A stretch of DNA of 64,000 bases from Hominiventricola filiformis (GTDB taxonomy: Bacteria > Bacillota > Clostridia > Lachnospirales > Lachnospiraceae): positions 1-64,000 of the forward strand of contig NZ_JAJEPS010000012.1 of assembly GCF_020686965.1 (NCBI RefSeq), given 5' to 3'. The first letter of the stretch is position 1. Each line of letters opens with the position of its first letter. The notes beneath the pieces are model-generated. The model ran no database searches, had not been told where the DNA came from, and saw only the letters and a program-made list of their open reading frames with translations. Shown here piece by piece: positions 24,001 through 33,211 of this stretch. The position numbers were made by a program, and so were the translations under genes.

Positions 24001-27000
24001 ATCGGAGCGCCGATACAGGAAGATTCTAAAGTTACAACGTATTTGTACGGCACAGATATCTTTGGCGGGGGCTGGAAAGAACTGAAGGATGATGTCAGCA
24101 ATTGGCAGATGCAGCAGGAACGGAAGACAGCATACAAAAATTTCCTTGCCTATGCAGACCAGAGATGTGTACAGCTTATGCTGGAGACACTCATAGAGTT
24201 AGGCATTTTTGTATCAGAGAAGGAAGTTCTTTCGCAGAAGGAAATTTTTGAAAAAGGGAGCATTACGGAAACACAGAAGAATACTGTGGCAAGATGGTTG
24301 GAAATTTTAAAGAAGGAAGGAATCCTGAGAGAAGAGGACGGCAGACTATCGCGTACCGGGAAGGAAGTGGCTGTACCGGAAAAAGCTGGAGATACGGAAA
24401 CGTATTTTAATAAACTGAAGCCGTATCTGAAGCATATGGTTACTGGGAATGAAGTTCCGCTGGACGTATTTTACCAGAAAGAGCCGGCTTTGGCTCCGAA
24501 TATGCTGCTTCGGAGGATTCCGGGCTGCGAGGAAACAGTGGAAAGACTGGTGCAGGGATTAAGGCTTCTGGCAGAAGAACGCAGAAAAGAGCCACTCCAG
24601 ATTATAGAAATTGGTACAAGGGACACTGCAATTACAAGACAGTTTTTGAATGCACTGGAAGATGTAAGCGTGGCTTATACTTATGCGGATTCTTCAAAAT
24701 ATTTTCTGCAGGAAGCAGAGAAAGAACTTGCGGGATATGAGAGAGTCGAGTTTGAGATGCTGAATCTGGAAGAAGGCATGGATAAGCAGCAGATGTCCTT
24801 GCATAGTTATGACATTGTGATATCGGTAAATGCTTTACATAGAAATATTGATGCTGCGGATGCGGTAAAGAAAGTAGCGGAATTACTGAAGCCAAACGGA
24901 ATATTGCTGATGACTGACCTTGTGGTAAGGACATACCTTCAGGAACTTACAGCGGCTTTTTTGGAAAATGGTTTTGCGGATATTCGGGACAAGAGAAAAG
25001 AAGCAGGGCTGGTTACCCCGGATTGCCTGCTGTGGAGAGAATGTTTATCAGAGGCAGGATTGGGCGAAGACTGTGCTGTGACAGAGAGATATGGAAGATG
25101 TATATGCTGCAGCAGACAGCAGGCGTCTGTCCTGTCCTATCATAATGGAGCACTAAGGGAATATCTGTCAGAAAAACTGCCGGAGTATATGGTTCCACAG
25201 AATTATCATTTCATGGAGCAGCTCCCAACATTGTCCAATGGGAAGATTAACAGGAAGCAATTGCGGGAAGATTTTAAAGAAGAAACTGCGGTTATCCGAT
25301 TTTCAAAGGCAACGACAGAAACAGAAGAAAAGCTTTTAGATATCTGGAAACAATTATTTGGATATGAAAATATCGGAATTGAAGATAATTATTTTAGCCT
25401 TGGGGGAGACTCGCTGATTGCCACAAGGTTGATCTCGGAAGTACAGAAAACCTTCGGCTGCAAAATAACGATCAGCACGATTTTTGAAAATCTGACCGTA
25501 AAATCTCTGGCAAAAGCTATTGAACAGTCCGAACAGAAAGAAGAAGATACACTGCAGATCAAACCGAATCTGGAGGAAGCATATCATCCGTTCCCATTAA
25601 CCGATGTGCAGTATGCTTACTGGCTTGGCAGAAGCGGATTGTATGAATTGGGGAATGTTGCAACGCACTGTTATTTTGAACTGGATGCAGACGGCCTTGA
25701 TACTGAGTGCGCAGAGACGGCATGGAATCTGTTGATACAGAGGCATGGGATGATGCGTGTTATTATCCAGCCGGATGGTATGCAGCGCATACTGGAGAAT
25801 ACTCCCCAGTATCATATTGACGTGACGGATATCCGACAATTGGAAGTGACAGAAAAAGAAAAGGCATTGGATGAAAAACGGGCAGAGATGTCTCATCAGG
25901 TAATTCAGACAGATGAATGGCCTCTGTTTGATGTGCGAATCACTAAAATAGAGGACCAGAAGCATAGAATCCATATCAGTTTTGACAATATTATCTTTGA
26001 TGGCTGGAGTATGTTCCATCTCTTAAATGAGTGGGCAGAAGTATATCGAAATGGAAAAGCGGAAATGCCGATTACTTTGTCTTTCCGGGATTACGTGCTG
26101 GGACTGGAGCAGATAAAGTCTACCTCTGCTTATGAGAAAGATAAAAAATATTGGGAAGACCGGGTGGAGACTTTTGCGGACGCACCGGATCTGCCGCTTG
26201 CAAAGAACGAAAGCCAGATTACAGAGCAGCGTTTCTGTCGCCGGAGCGCAAAACTGTCACAGAAAGAATGGCAGTCTGTAAAAGACGCGGCGGGAAGACT
26301 GGAGGTAACGCCTTCTGTTCTTTTGATGAGTGCTTATGCGGAGACTCTCCGCTTGTGGAGCGGTAATAAGGATTTTACACTTAATCTGACGCAGTTTGAC
26401 CGGAAACAATTGCATCCGGAAGTGAACAATCTGGTTGGAGATTTTACAACACTGACATTGCTGGAGATAAAGAATGCAGGGAATAATTTTGCGGAAAGGA
26501 CAAAGGCAATTCAGAAGCAGCTTACAGAAGATCTGGAGCATACAGCTTATGGCGCGGTTGAACTGGAGCGCGAATTAAAGAAAAAGACTGGAAATATGCG
26601 GGGCGCTATTATGCCGGTAGTGTTTACCAGTGGCCTTGGCGTGGAGCAGTGGAATGAAGGAAAGTGGCTTGGAAAACTGAACTATAACATTTCACAGACG
26701 CCGCAGGTGTGGCTGGATCATCAGGTGGTTGAAATGGATGGCTGTTTATGCCTGTTTTGGGATTCCGTGGACGAATTATTTTATCCGGGAATGCTGGATG
26801 AGATGTTCCGGGCATATACCGGCCTGCTTCATACGCTAGCAGTTCATCCGGAGATCATGCAGGAAAAAACGGCAAGTCTGGTAACAGCGGAAATTTCAGA
26901 AAAACGGCGTCAGGCGAATGAAACGGCGGCTGAATTTGAAGAGAAAACGTTGGATGGATTATTCTTGGAGGCGGCAGACAAATTTCCGGATAAGGAGGCG

Positions 27001-28713
27001 CTGGTAACGTGCAGCAGGCGGATGACTTATCGGGAGATAAAAGAAGAGGCGTTTTACATTTCCGGGCAGTTGAAGAGCATGGGAATAAAAAAAGAAGAGA
27101 CGGTAGCTGTATTTATGGAAAAAGGGTGGGAGCAGGTAGTTGCTGTTTATGGAATCCTGTTTGCCGGAGCCGCATATCTTCCGATAGATATCCATAATCC
27201 GAGAGAACGAGTTGAAAAGATTCTCCGTGACAGTGGAACAAGAATCATTCTTGTGCAGAATCAGGCGTATGATCAGGATACCGAATGGCTGCACGAGTGG
27301 GATTGTATTTCTGTGTCTGGATTAAAAACCGATTCTGAATACAAAGCACAGGAGAATAAGGCGGGAGACCTTGCGTATGTAATCTATACGTCGGGAACAA
27401 CCGGGATGCCGAAAGGAGTAATGATTACTCACCATAATGCAGTGAATACAATACTGGATATCAATGCACGCTATCAGATTACAGAACAGGATACGGCGTT
27501 TGGAATCTCCAATCTTCATTTTGACCTGTCTGTTTATGATGTTTTTGGCGTTTTAGGCGCAGGTGGGAAATTGGTTCTTCCGGATCCGGAATATGGAAAA
27601 GATCCAGCGCATTGGATTCACTGGTTGAATCATGAGAATATTACCGTATGGAACAGCGTGCCAGCTTTTGTAGAAATGCTGGCAGAATATGAGGAATATC
27701 AAAGGCAGGTAACTTCACAATCGTTGCGGTTGGTAATGATGAGTGGCGACTGGGTTCCGGTTTCACTTCCGGGGAGAATCCGTAATCTGTTTCAGAATGT
27801 TGAGATTGTTGCACTTGGAGGAGCGACGGAAGGCAGTATTTGGTCCAATCATTTCGAGATCCCAGAGATTGTGCCGGAAGATTGGAAGAGTATTCCGTAT
27901 GGGAAACCGCTTGCAAACCAGAAGTATTATGTTCTGGATCAGAATATGGAAGATTGCCCTGACTGGGTACCGGGAACACTTTATATTGCCGGAGATGGCG
28001 TTGCACAGGGATATTTAAACGATAATGAAAAAACAGAAGAAAAGTTTGTTGTTTTAGATAGAACTGGGGAACGATTGTATTGTACTGGAGATGTGGGACG
28101 GTATTGGAATGAAGGTAATATTGAATTTCTTGGAAGATTGGATAATCAGGTAAAAATCAATGGATATCGGGTAGAATTGGGCGAAATTGAAGCTGCATTA
28201 CGAAGGATTCAAGGTATAACTGAAGCGTTTGTTTTTTTTAAAAGGGATAATGCGATAGAAGACATATGTGCTGTATTAGTAGAGGAAAAAAGGTATCGTG
28301 ACCGGATAGACAAGTTTTATAAGGAAATGTTAAAAAAAGATCTTCCGATCTATATGATTCCAACAGAATATATTAAAACGAATGCTATTCCGCTTAATTC
28401 AAATGGGAAAAAGGATATTCATAAAATTTTGATTGTTGCAGAAAAAAATAGAAAGCCTATTTTTAAAAAGAATAATAATTGTAAACAGCTTACTCAACTT
28501 CAGGAGCAATTACTCGCAATTTGGAGAGAAGTTTTAAAAATTGAAAATATTGATATAAATGATAACTTTTTTGAAATAGGTGGAAATTCGATACAGGCAA
28601 TACAAATTACTAACCAAATGACGGAGAAAATAGGGTGTTTTATGGATATCGGCAAGTTATTTGAGTATCCGACTATCAGCAAAATCGAAAGATATATATT
28701 AGAGGAAACGTAA
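21040..28713 (+). CDS. NRPS: ArCP-Cy-A(MT-like)-PCP-Cy-A-PCP, cysteine-specific
   Basis: This 2557-residue synthetase resembles HMWP2/PchE. By residue: aryl carrier 1-75 (LELGLSS, Ser33); Cy1 95-520; A1 560-1405 (SGSTGVPKGV, FDLSVY, YRTGD, NGKINRK) with an embedded MT-like domain at about 1000-1350; PCP1 1430-1497 (GGDS, Ser1458); Cy2 1516-1940; A2 1970-2463 (SGTTGMPKGV, NGKKDIHK); PCP2 2484-2555 (GGNS, Ser2517). Read by eye, both A domains carry the cysteine code (D, L, Y in FDLSVY; N in WNSVP; S before GDW; IW). Cy2 has an intact DxxxxD (FDNIIFD); Cy1 reads MALLVAD, with Ala in place of the first Asp. From about 28.15 kb the coding becomes A+T-rich. Confidence 0.9.
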   Translation: MEYIEIKEQIKQKLPVARDLGDSENLLELGLSSLTIMRLVNQWRKQGVKVSFGSLMENPTLEGWWALIQRSMKKKAGKKRAQESKITPEKDMKQPFPLTDVQYAYWVGRDEEQALGGIDCHAYLEFDGGNIDPERLEKAWNVLQYHHPMLRACFLDDGTQKILDKPYCEKIKVHDFSRMSSEEAEAMAVSVRERLSHRKLKIEEGEVAGIELTLFPENKARLHVDMALLVADVQSLQILLRDLASAYRGENLPKESKGWNFASYLERQKQEEGEERKNAEKYWKNRLEHLPKGPDLPLAKRPQEVEKTVFNRRIVRIEKEEWDHLQMRAKKYQTTPAMVLLTAYAVVLERWSRNHCFLINIPFFNRKTEQQGLEEVIADFTTLLLLEINCEENPTFAELLDRIQKQLHEDMKYTAYSGVQVQRDIAQMCGDASAVAPVVFACNLGTPLVNDTFRNELGQFSYMISQTPQVWNDFQSYEDENGVQLTWDSVDELFPENMIPDMLESFEILLHELGKKDWNQRFDVLPEKRKREIEDTARTGVPERVECLHWAVMNHAEVCPEDIALIDAGSGRSVSYGELKARATAVAAGISEKDIKGVPVALTLPRGIEQIESALGILLSGNSYLPVSLSQPKDRRALIHEKTGVRYVVTNRELSEKLDWPEGTEILVMEGMEEGQENVRLPEVSPKDSAYIIMTSGSTGVPKGVEIAHESAWNTVQDINEKYHVTSADRALAVSAMDFDLSVYDVFGILGAGGTLVLLPEQERRNADYWLEQVLKYQITVWNSVPVLLDMLLIRAESMKQKLPIRAVMLSGDWIGMDLPQRVAAWTEDCQFVAMGGATEASIWSNYQNVTLPMPKNWKSIPYGKPLRYQAYRVVDEYGRDCPYWAEGELWIGGFGVAKGYRGDSALTGQKFITDQYGRWYRTGDLGRIWDDEIIEFLGRKDHQVKIRGHRIELGEIEHAIQEFPGVAHAVVDTVSDGHGNKTLAAYIGAPIQEDSKVTTYLYGTDIFGGGWKELKDDVSNWQMQQERKTAYKNFLAYADQRCVQLMLETLIELGIFVSEKEVLSQKEIFEKGSITETQKNTVARWLEILKKEGILREEDGRLSRTGKEVAVPEKAGDTETYFNKLKPYLKHMVTGNEVPLDVFYQKEPALAPNMLLRRIPGCEETVERLVQGLRLLAEERRKEPLQIIEIGTRDTAITRQFLNALEDVSVAYTYADSSKYFLQEAEKELAGYERVEFEMLNLEEGMDKQQMSLHSYDIVISVNALHRNIDAADAVKKVAELLKPNGILLMTDLVVRTYLQELTAAFLENGFADIRDKRKEAGLVTPDCLLWRECLSEAGLGEDCAVTERYGRCICCSRQQASVLSYHNGALREYLSEKLPEYMVPQNYHFMEQLPTLSNGKINRKQLREDFKEETAVIRFSKATTETEEKLLDIWKQLFGYENIGIEDNYFSLGGDSLIATRLISEVQKTFGCKITISTIFENLTVKSLAKAIEQSEQKEEDTLQIKPNLEEAYHPFPLTDVQYAYWLGRSGLYELGNVATHCYFELDADGLDTECAETAWNLLIQRHGMMRVIIQPDGMQRILENTPQYHIDVTDIRQLEVTEKEKALDEKRAEMSHQVIQTDEWPLFDVRITKIEDQKHRIHISFDNIIFDGWSMFHLLNEWAEVYRNGKAEMPITLSFRDYVLGLEQIKSTSAYEKDKKYWEDRVETFADAPDLPLAKNESQITEQRFCRRSAKLSQKEWQSVKDAAGRLEVTPSVLLMSAYAETLRLWSGNKDFTLNLTQFDRKQLHPEVNNLVGDFTTLTLLEIKNAGNNFAERTKAIQKQLTEDLEHTAYGAVELERELKKKTGNMRGAIMPVVFTSGLGVEQWNEGKWLGKLNYNISQTPQVWLDHQVVEMDGCLCLFWDSVDELFYPGMLDEMFRAYTGLLHTLAVHPEIMQEKTASLVTAEISEKRRQANETAAEFEEKTLDGLFLEAADKFPDKEALVTCSRRMTYREIKEEAFYISGQLKSMGIKKEETVAVFMEKGWEQVVAVYGILFAGAAYLPIDIHNPRERVEKILRDSGTRIILVQNQAYDQDTEWLHEWDCISVSGLKTDSEYKAQENKAGDLAYVIYTSGTTGMPKGVMITHHNAVNTILDINARYQITEQDTAFGISNLHFDLSVYDVFGVLGAGGKLVLPDPEYGKDPAHWIHWLNHENITVWNSVPAFVEMLAEYEEYQRQVTSQSLRLVMMSGDWVPVSLPGRIRNLFQNVEIVALGGATEGSIWSNHFEIPEIVPEDWKSIPYGKPLANQKYYVLDQNMEDCPDWVPGTLYIAGDGVAQGYLNDNEKTEEKFVVLDRTGERLYCTGDVGRYWNEGNIEFLGRLDNQVKINGYRVELGEIEAALRRIQGITEAFVFFKRDNAIEDICAVLVEEKRYRDRIDKFYKEMLKKDLPIYMIPTEYIKTNAIPLNSNGKKDIHKILIVAEKNRKPIFKKNNNCKQLTQLQEQLLAIWREVLKIENIDINDNFFEIGGNSIQAIQITNQMTEKIGCFMDIGKLFEYPTISKIERYILEET

Positions 28714-28796
28714 TGAGTAAATACATATTTAATAATGATAGTATTACCGAATCCAGAAAAAGGACCAGATGCATCCCATTGGGGCAGATTACTTAA
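28713..28796 (+). pseudogene. Start of a third NRPS gene, cut after a few codons
   Basis: ATG 28713 overlaps the stop of the large NRPS (TAATG), a coupling seen at several junctions here, but its frame ends after 27 codons. Within 22 bases the sequence moves, in another frame, into the middle of an adenylation domain. It looks like the native start of a following NRPS gene from which about 2 kb (Cy domain and front half of the A domain) has been lost. Confidence 0.55.
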
Positions 28797-30372
28797 TGAA
28801 TACAAAGTGACCTTGTGGAATAGTGTTCCAGCGCAGGCGGAAATGTTAGATGCTTTTGCGTCTAAATCGGAGAGTTATCCGACAGTTAGATTAGTACTGT
28901 TATCCGGAGATTGGATAAATACTAGTCTGCCAGGAAGACTAAGAAAGATTATGACCAACGCTCAAATGATTAGTTTGGGAGGCGCTACGGAAGGTGGGAT
29001 TTGGTCTATATATCATGAAATTGATGAAATAGAAGAAAGGCCTACTATATTATATGGAAAAGCTTTGCTTGGACAGTGGATGGGAGTTGTAGACGAGGAA
29101 TTGAGAATTTGTCCGGAATATGTTTCGGGGCAAATTGCCATAGGAGGATATTCTTTGGCAGAAGGCTATTTAGGAGATACAATATTAACAAAAGAAAAAT
29201 TTGTTTATCTGGAAGAAGAAAAGAACAGGATTTATCTCACTGGAGATAATGGAAGATATGTAGAGAATGGCGACATTGAATTTTTAGGCAGATTAGATAA
29301 TCAGGTAAAAATCAATGGGCATAGAATAGAAATTGCGGAAATAGAAAATGCAATACGTGGAATGCAAAATATTGAAGATTGTTGCGTGGTTTATAATCAA
29401 AGTATAGGGAAGGGTGTGCTGATAGCTTTTATAAAAAATAAAATATCGAGCATTTCCTATACGAAAGAAGAATACAGAAAGCAGTTAGCCTTTTTTTTGC
29501 CACCAGCAATGATTCCTTCAGAGTTTGTAAATGTAGAGAGTTTTCCACTTTCTACTAATGGCAAAATAGACAGAAAAGGACTGGCAGAGAGTATACAAAA
29601 GAACATCAAGGTAAAGCATAATGCAAAAGCAACTTTAATTTCGCAAAAGAAGGAATATGTAGAACTTGCTAAAAGTATCAAAAAAATCGTATGCTCTATT
29701 TCTGGAAATGATTATATTGATTATGAAGATAATTTATTAGAAAATGGACTTGATTCTTTGTTATTATCTCAGATTTCTGGGCGCATAGTTAGTGACATAC
29801 AAGAAGCACAAGGCATGAGATTTGATGAAATATTACGGGCATCGTTGACGATGCCAACAATTATGGGGATTGCTCAGTATATATCGGATTGTAAAAATCC
29901 TTCAAAAAATCAAATGCATAGTAATGCAGGAAATCAAACAAGAAATTCATATACTGTTGTATATATATTTGGGGATAACGAAAATGAAATAAGAGATGTT
30001 CTTATAGAAAAGTTGAGCGCTTCAAACATAAGTTGTAAGAGAGTGGGAGGGCAAGAAATAATTGAAAGATGTCATGAAGACATAAATGTTAAAAAGAAAT
30101 ATATTATTGCCTTTTCCGAAATGGCTTCTTTATGCATAACTAAGGCAAGTGAACTATTGGGGGAAAACATTATTATTAACCGCATTTTTTTAATAAATCC
30201 ATCTAAAGCAAAAGAAAGTGATTTATATTTAGGAGATATAAGCATAATTGACGGAAATTCAGTTGCTATTAAATCTTGGGAAAAGGCTGTTTTAGGTAAC
30301 GTTAGAGAATTTGAATCTAATAGTAATGACATTTTTGATATTATTATGAGGGAACTAGAAAATGATAAATAA
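28735..30372 (+). CDS. Truncated NRPS module: C-terminal half of A, PCP, degenerate tail
   Basis: The 545 residues begin inside an adenylation domain (IVLPNPEKG corresponds to VLPDPEYG of A2), continue with WNSVPAQAEML, LSGDW, GGATEGGIW, YLTGDNGRY and NGKIDRKG, then a carrier domain (ENGLDSLLLSQ). A C-terminal region of about 140 residues (VVYIFGDNENEIRD, AFSEMASLCITKA) may be a degenerate thioesterase fold. The ATP-binding P-loop and FDLSVY motif are absent, so adenylation should not work. The remaining pocket residues fit cysteine. Either a decayed third module or an assembly collapse between repeats explains it. Confidence 0.75.
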   Translation: MIVLPNPEKGPDASHWGRLLNEYKVTLWNSVPAQAEMLDAFASKSESYPTVRLVLLSGDWINTSLPGRLRKIMTNAQMISLGGATEGGIWSIYHEIDEIEERPTILYGKALLGQWMGVVDEELRICPEYVSGQIAIGGYSLAEGYLGDTILTKEKFVYLEEEKNRIYLTGDNGRYVENGDIEFLGRLDNQVKINGHRIEIAEIENAIRGMQNIEDCCVVYNQSIGKGVLIAFIKNKISSISYTKEEYRKQLAFFLPPAMIPSEFVNVESFPLSTNGKIDRKGLAESIQKNIKVKHNAKATLISQKKEYVELAKSIKKIVCSISGNDYIDYEDNLLENGLDSLLLSQISGRIVSDIQEAQGMRFDEILRASLTMPTIMGIAQYISDCKNPSKNQMHSNAGNQTRNSYTVVYIFGDNENEIRDVLIEKLSASNISCKRVGGQEIIERCHEDINVKKKYIIAFSEMASLCITKASELLGENIIINRIFLINPSKAKESDLYLGDISIIDGNSVAIKSWEKAVLGNVREFESNSNDIFDIIMRELENDK

Positions 30373-31387
30373 TCGCAGAACAATCTGTATTCTTGGCGGA
30401 ACAGGTACTGTTGGTGTGACAGCGTGTAAGGTTTTAAGTAAGTTAGGCTATTCATTAAGAGTCAGTGTACGGAATATAGAAACAATAAAAGATACAGGAA
30501 TGTATATGGCTCCCAACATCCAATTATTTGAACTTGATATTGATAAGGAAAGTAATATTGGAAAATTCTTTAAAGGAAGTGATTTGGTAATAGGAGCAAT
30601 CGGACCTTCCGCAGACTATAGTGAAAAAATGTTACTTGGAGCAATGGCAGAGAATATTCCGTATGTTGACCCAGGAGGAATTCATTTAATTAGAAAAATG
30701 AGGAATTCTAGCATGAAAGGTACCGCTATAGTTGGTTCGGGAATATTTCCGGGGTTATCAGGATGGATGTTGTCTTCTGTGCTTAAAGAAGCTTTCAATG
30801 ATGACTTAATAGAGATGATTATTGGAGGTGTCTATAATTTTTCAAAAGCTGCCGCAATCGATTATGTGGAAGAAATAAAAAGTTATAAAGCTGGAATTCC
30901 TATGGCATGTGTGCGAAATGGAAAAATTTTACCTGCTCAGAAAAGAAGTCCGCTGAATCTTCCAACAAGAATTTCGAAATTATCTATATTGCCATATGTT
31001 ACAGAAGAAATTCAAGAAATTATACAAGGGAAATATATGCTTAATATTGATTCATATACGGCGGCACCTGTAAGTTTATTTTCAATAGTAAATAAGGCGC
31101 ATTGTCAAAAAAAAGATTTAGTAAATGCATTAATGGGACAGAAAAATAGCAACCAAAAAGCTTTTATATGGGTAAGACAAAATAAAGGAAATGATAGTAG
31201 ATGCATTTATTTTGAAGGAAAAAATCCGAGTGTTTTAACTGGCGAAATATTAGCGATTACTGCCAATGCAATATTTGAAATGCCTAGGAAGGATGGAATT
31301 TATACAATGGCAAGTTATCTTGAAAAATATCAAGTGTTAGATGAACTTAAAAAAATAGATAAGTTCAAATCAGAGGGAAAGATATGA
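30362..31387 (+). CDS. Saccharopine dehydrogenase-like NAD(P) oxidoreductase
   Basis: This 341-residue protein has an N-terminal Rossmann fold (ICILGGTGTVGVTACKVLSK) followed by the DLVIGAIGP and YVDPGG segments typical of the saccharopine dehydrogenase NADP-binding family. As I recall, a protein of this family accompanies thiazoline siderophore loci; its step is not certain. It may reduce or tailor a carrier-bound intermediate. It overlaps the upstream NRPS gene by 11 bases and the reductase downstream by 4. The gene is A+T-rich like its neighbours. Confidence 0.7.
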   Translation: MINNRRTICILGGTGTVGVTACKVLSKLGYSLRVSVRNIETIKDTGMYMAPNIQLFELDIDKESNIGKFFKGSDLVIGAIGPSADYSEKMLLGAMAENIPYVDPGGIHLIRKMRNSSMKGTAIVGSGIFPGLSGWMLSSVLKEAFNDDLIEMIIGGVYNFSKAAAIDYVEEIKSYKAGIPMACVRNGKILPAQKRSPLNLPTRISKLSILPYVTEEIQEIIQGKYMLNIDSYTAAPVSLFSIVNKAHCQKKDLVNALMGQKNSNQKAFIWVRQNKGNDSRCIYFEGKNPSVLTGEILAITANAIFEMPRKDGIYTMASYLEKYQVLDELKKIDKFKSEGKI

Positions 31388-32484
31388 AGAAAAAACAGAT
31401 TTTAGTATGTGGAACAGGATTTGGGAAAATTTATTTGAAAGCTATTGCAGAAAGTAAAGAATATGAGCTTATGGGTATATTGGGAAAAGGAAGCGATAGA
31501 TCCAGACTTCTTTCAAAGAATCTAAATGTGCCAATGTATACGGATATTAAAGAAATAAATCAAAATGTTGATGCAGCATGTGTAGTTGTACCTAATGCGG
31601 CTGGAGGTGGAAACGGTGCCAATATAGCTAAAAGTATACTTGCAAAAGGGATACCAACATTATTAGAACATCCTGCTCATGAGGTAGAAATTGTTAATTG
31701 TATAAGAGAATCCGGAAGTGCCGCTTTTATGTTGAATCCATTTTATCGGTATATCAAGCCAATTCGAGATTTTTTAGAGGCGGCACAAATAATAAGTAAA
31801 CATGCTCATCTTATAAATGCATCCTTGGAATGCGCTATACATGTATTATATGATGGAATAGATATATTGGGGTGTGCGTTGGGAGGCTTATCAACATGGA
31901 AATTGGGAAATGTAGCAGAATCTTATACAACTTCTATGGCAGGAGGGGGTAACAGAGTTATTAGTGGTATAATTGGAATGGTTCCGGTAACATTTATAGT
32001 GAATACCAATGTGGATCGTAACGATATAGACCATCCATTACATTTATATCATAGAATAGAATTGACATTTTCCACAGGGCGGCTCTGTCTGGTCAATACC
32101 CATGGTCCGGTAATATGGCTTCCTTTCTTGCATATGCCAAGAGATGAATATGGAACACTAAGTATTAATGTAGAAGAGGAAGTAAATATACCCTCTGGTG
32201 TTACTATAGGAAATGTAATGTTACCATCAGTAAAAGAAACGTTTGAACAAATATGGCCGGATGCAGTAAAGAAAGCTTTAGAGATTTTATTTAAGCAAAA
32301 TAGAACAGAAAAAATGTCCATGGCGCAATATCAAATATATGTATCAAAATTATGGTCTGAAATATGTCAGAAAGTGGGCTATATGAATATCGTTGATTAT
32401 GACAATTTTGGTGACATAAAAAATATATTTTATGATTTGGAAAAAAGACATTTAATAAAAAAGGAGAATGACGGGATTGAATGA
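31384..32484 (+). CDS. Thiazolinyl imide reductase (Irp3/PchG-like)
   Basis: This 366-residue Gfo/Idh/MocA-type enzyme reduces one thiazoline ring to thiazolidine during yersiniabactin and pyochelin assembly. It shows the dinucleotide motif VCGTGFGKIYLKAIAESKEY, VVVPNAAGGGNG, and the catalytic-region pattern LLEHPAHEVE. Its presence indicates that at least one cyclised cysteine is reduced in the product. It starts at ATG 31384, overlapping the upstream gene by 4 bases. Confidence 0.85.
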   Translation: MKKKQILVCGTGFGKIYLKAIAESKEYELMGILGKGSDRSRLLSKNLNVPMYTDIKEINQNVDAACVVVPNAAGGGNGANIAKSILAKGIPTLLEHPAHEVEIVNCIRESGSAAFMLNPFYRYIKPIRDFLEAAQIISKHAHLINASLECAIHVLYDGIDILGCALGGLSTWKLGNVAESYTTSMAGGGNRVISGIIGMVPVTFIVNTNVDRNDIDHPLHLYHRIELTFSTGRLCLVNTHGPVIWLPFLHMPRDEYGTLSINVEEEVNIPSGVTIGNVMLPSVKETFEQIWPDAVKKALEILFKQNRTEKMSMAQYQIYVSKLWSEICQKVGYMNIVDYDNFGDIKNIFYDLEKRHLIKKENDGIE

Positions 32485-33211
32485 AATTGAGAATGTATAC
32501 GGAGAGACAGTAGAATTTTATGATTTATCAGCTCTTTCACAGATAGGGAACAAAAAAATTGTTTTAAACAAATTTGCTGATATGGTTAAGGATTTAGATG
32601 GAATCATTTTGGATATAGGTGCAGGAACTGGAAAAACAACAATAGAGATGGCTAATATGATATGTGATAAAGAAATAATTGCTTTAGAACCATCGGCTTA
32701 TATGAGAACAGCGTTTATGGCAAGATTAATGGAGCATAATGAAGTTAAAGAGAGAATTTCTCTATTGCCGATAGATGTAGGTAAATATTCATTTCGAGAT
32801 AAAATAAGTGGTGTAATGTGCATGGGAGTACTTGGTCATTTAAAAAGGGATGAACAAGAAAAATTATTGTATAAATTAGATAAAAATTTGAATATAAATG
32901 TCCCAATCCTGATAGAACTTTTAGAACCGAAATTTCTTGTTGCGCCAGTAGGAAGCAGAATATCGGTGGCTACTCAAGGAAGATTGCGCTATGAGACGTA
33001 TATTACCGATATAAAGCAAGTGGGGATGGATCAATGGACATGGAGATTGACCTATAAAGTTTTTTGTGGTAAAAACATAGTTAGTACTGTAGATAGCCTA
33101 ATGTCGTGGAATTATCAGAGTGTGGAAAAAATTTTAAACCAATTGACAAAAATGCACTTTAGAACAGCTAAATTATCAGAAACATTATTACTTGCAATAA
33201 AAGCACGATAA
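32477..33211 (+). CDS. SAM-dependent methyltransferase
   Basis: This class I methyltransferase of about 244 residues has motif I ILDIGAGTGKTTIEMA and the acidic residue of motif II in IALEPSAYM. It may N-methylate the thiazolidine, as the embedded domain of PchF does in pyochelin, or methylate another position. TTG 32477 is preferred because AAGGAG (32461-32466) lies 10 bases upstream; ATG 32468 would leave almost no spacing. It is the last gene of the biosynthetic operon. Confidence 0.75.
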   Translation: MNEIENVYGETVEFYDLSALSQIGNKKIVLNKFADMVKDLDGIILDIGAGTGKTTIEMANMICDKEIIALEPSAYMRTAFMARLMEHNEVKERISLLPIDVGKYSFRDKISGVMCMGVLGHLKRDEQEKLLYKLDKNLNINVPILIELLEPKFLVAPVGSRISVATQGRLRYETYITDIKQVGMDQWTWRLTYKVFCGKNIVSTVDSLMSWNYQSVEKILNQLTKMHFRTAKLSETLLLAIKAR

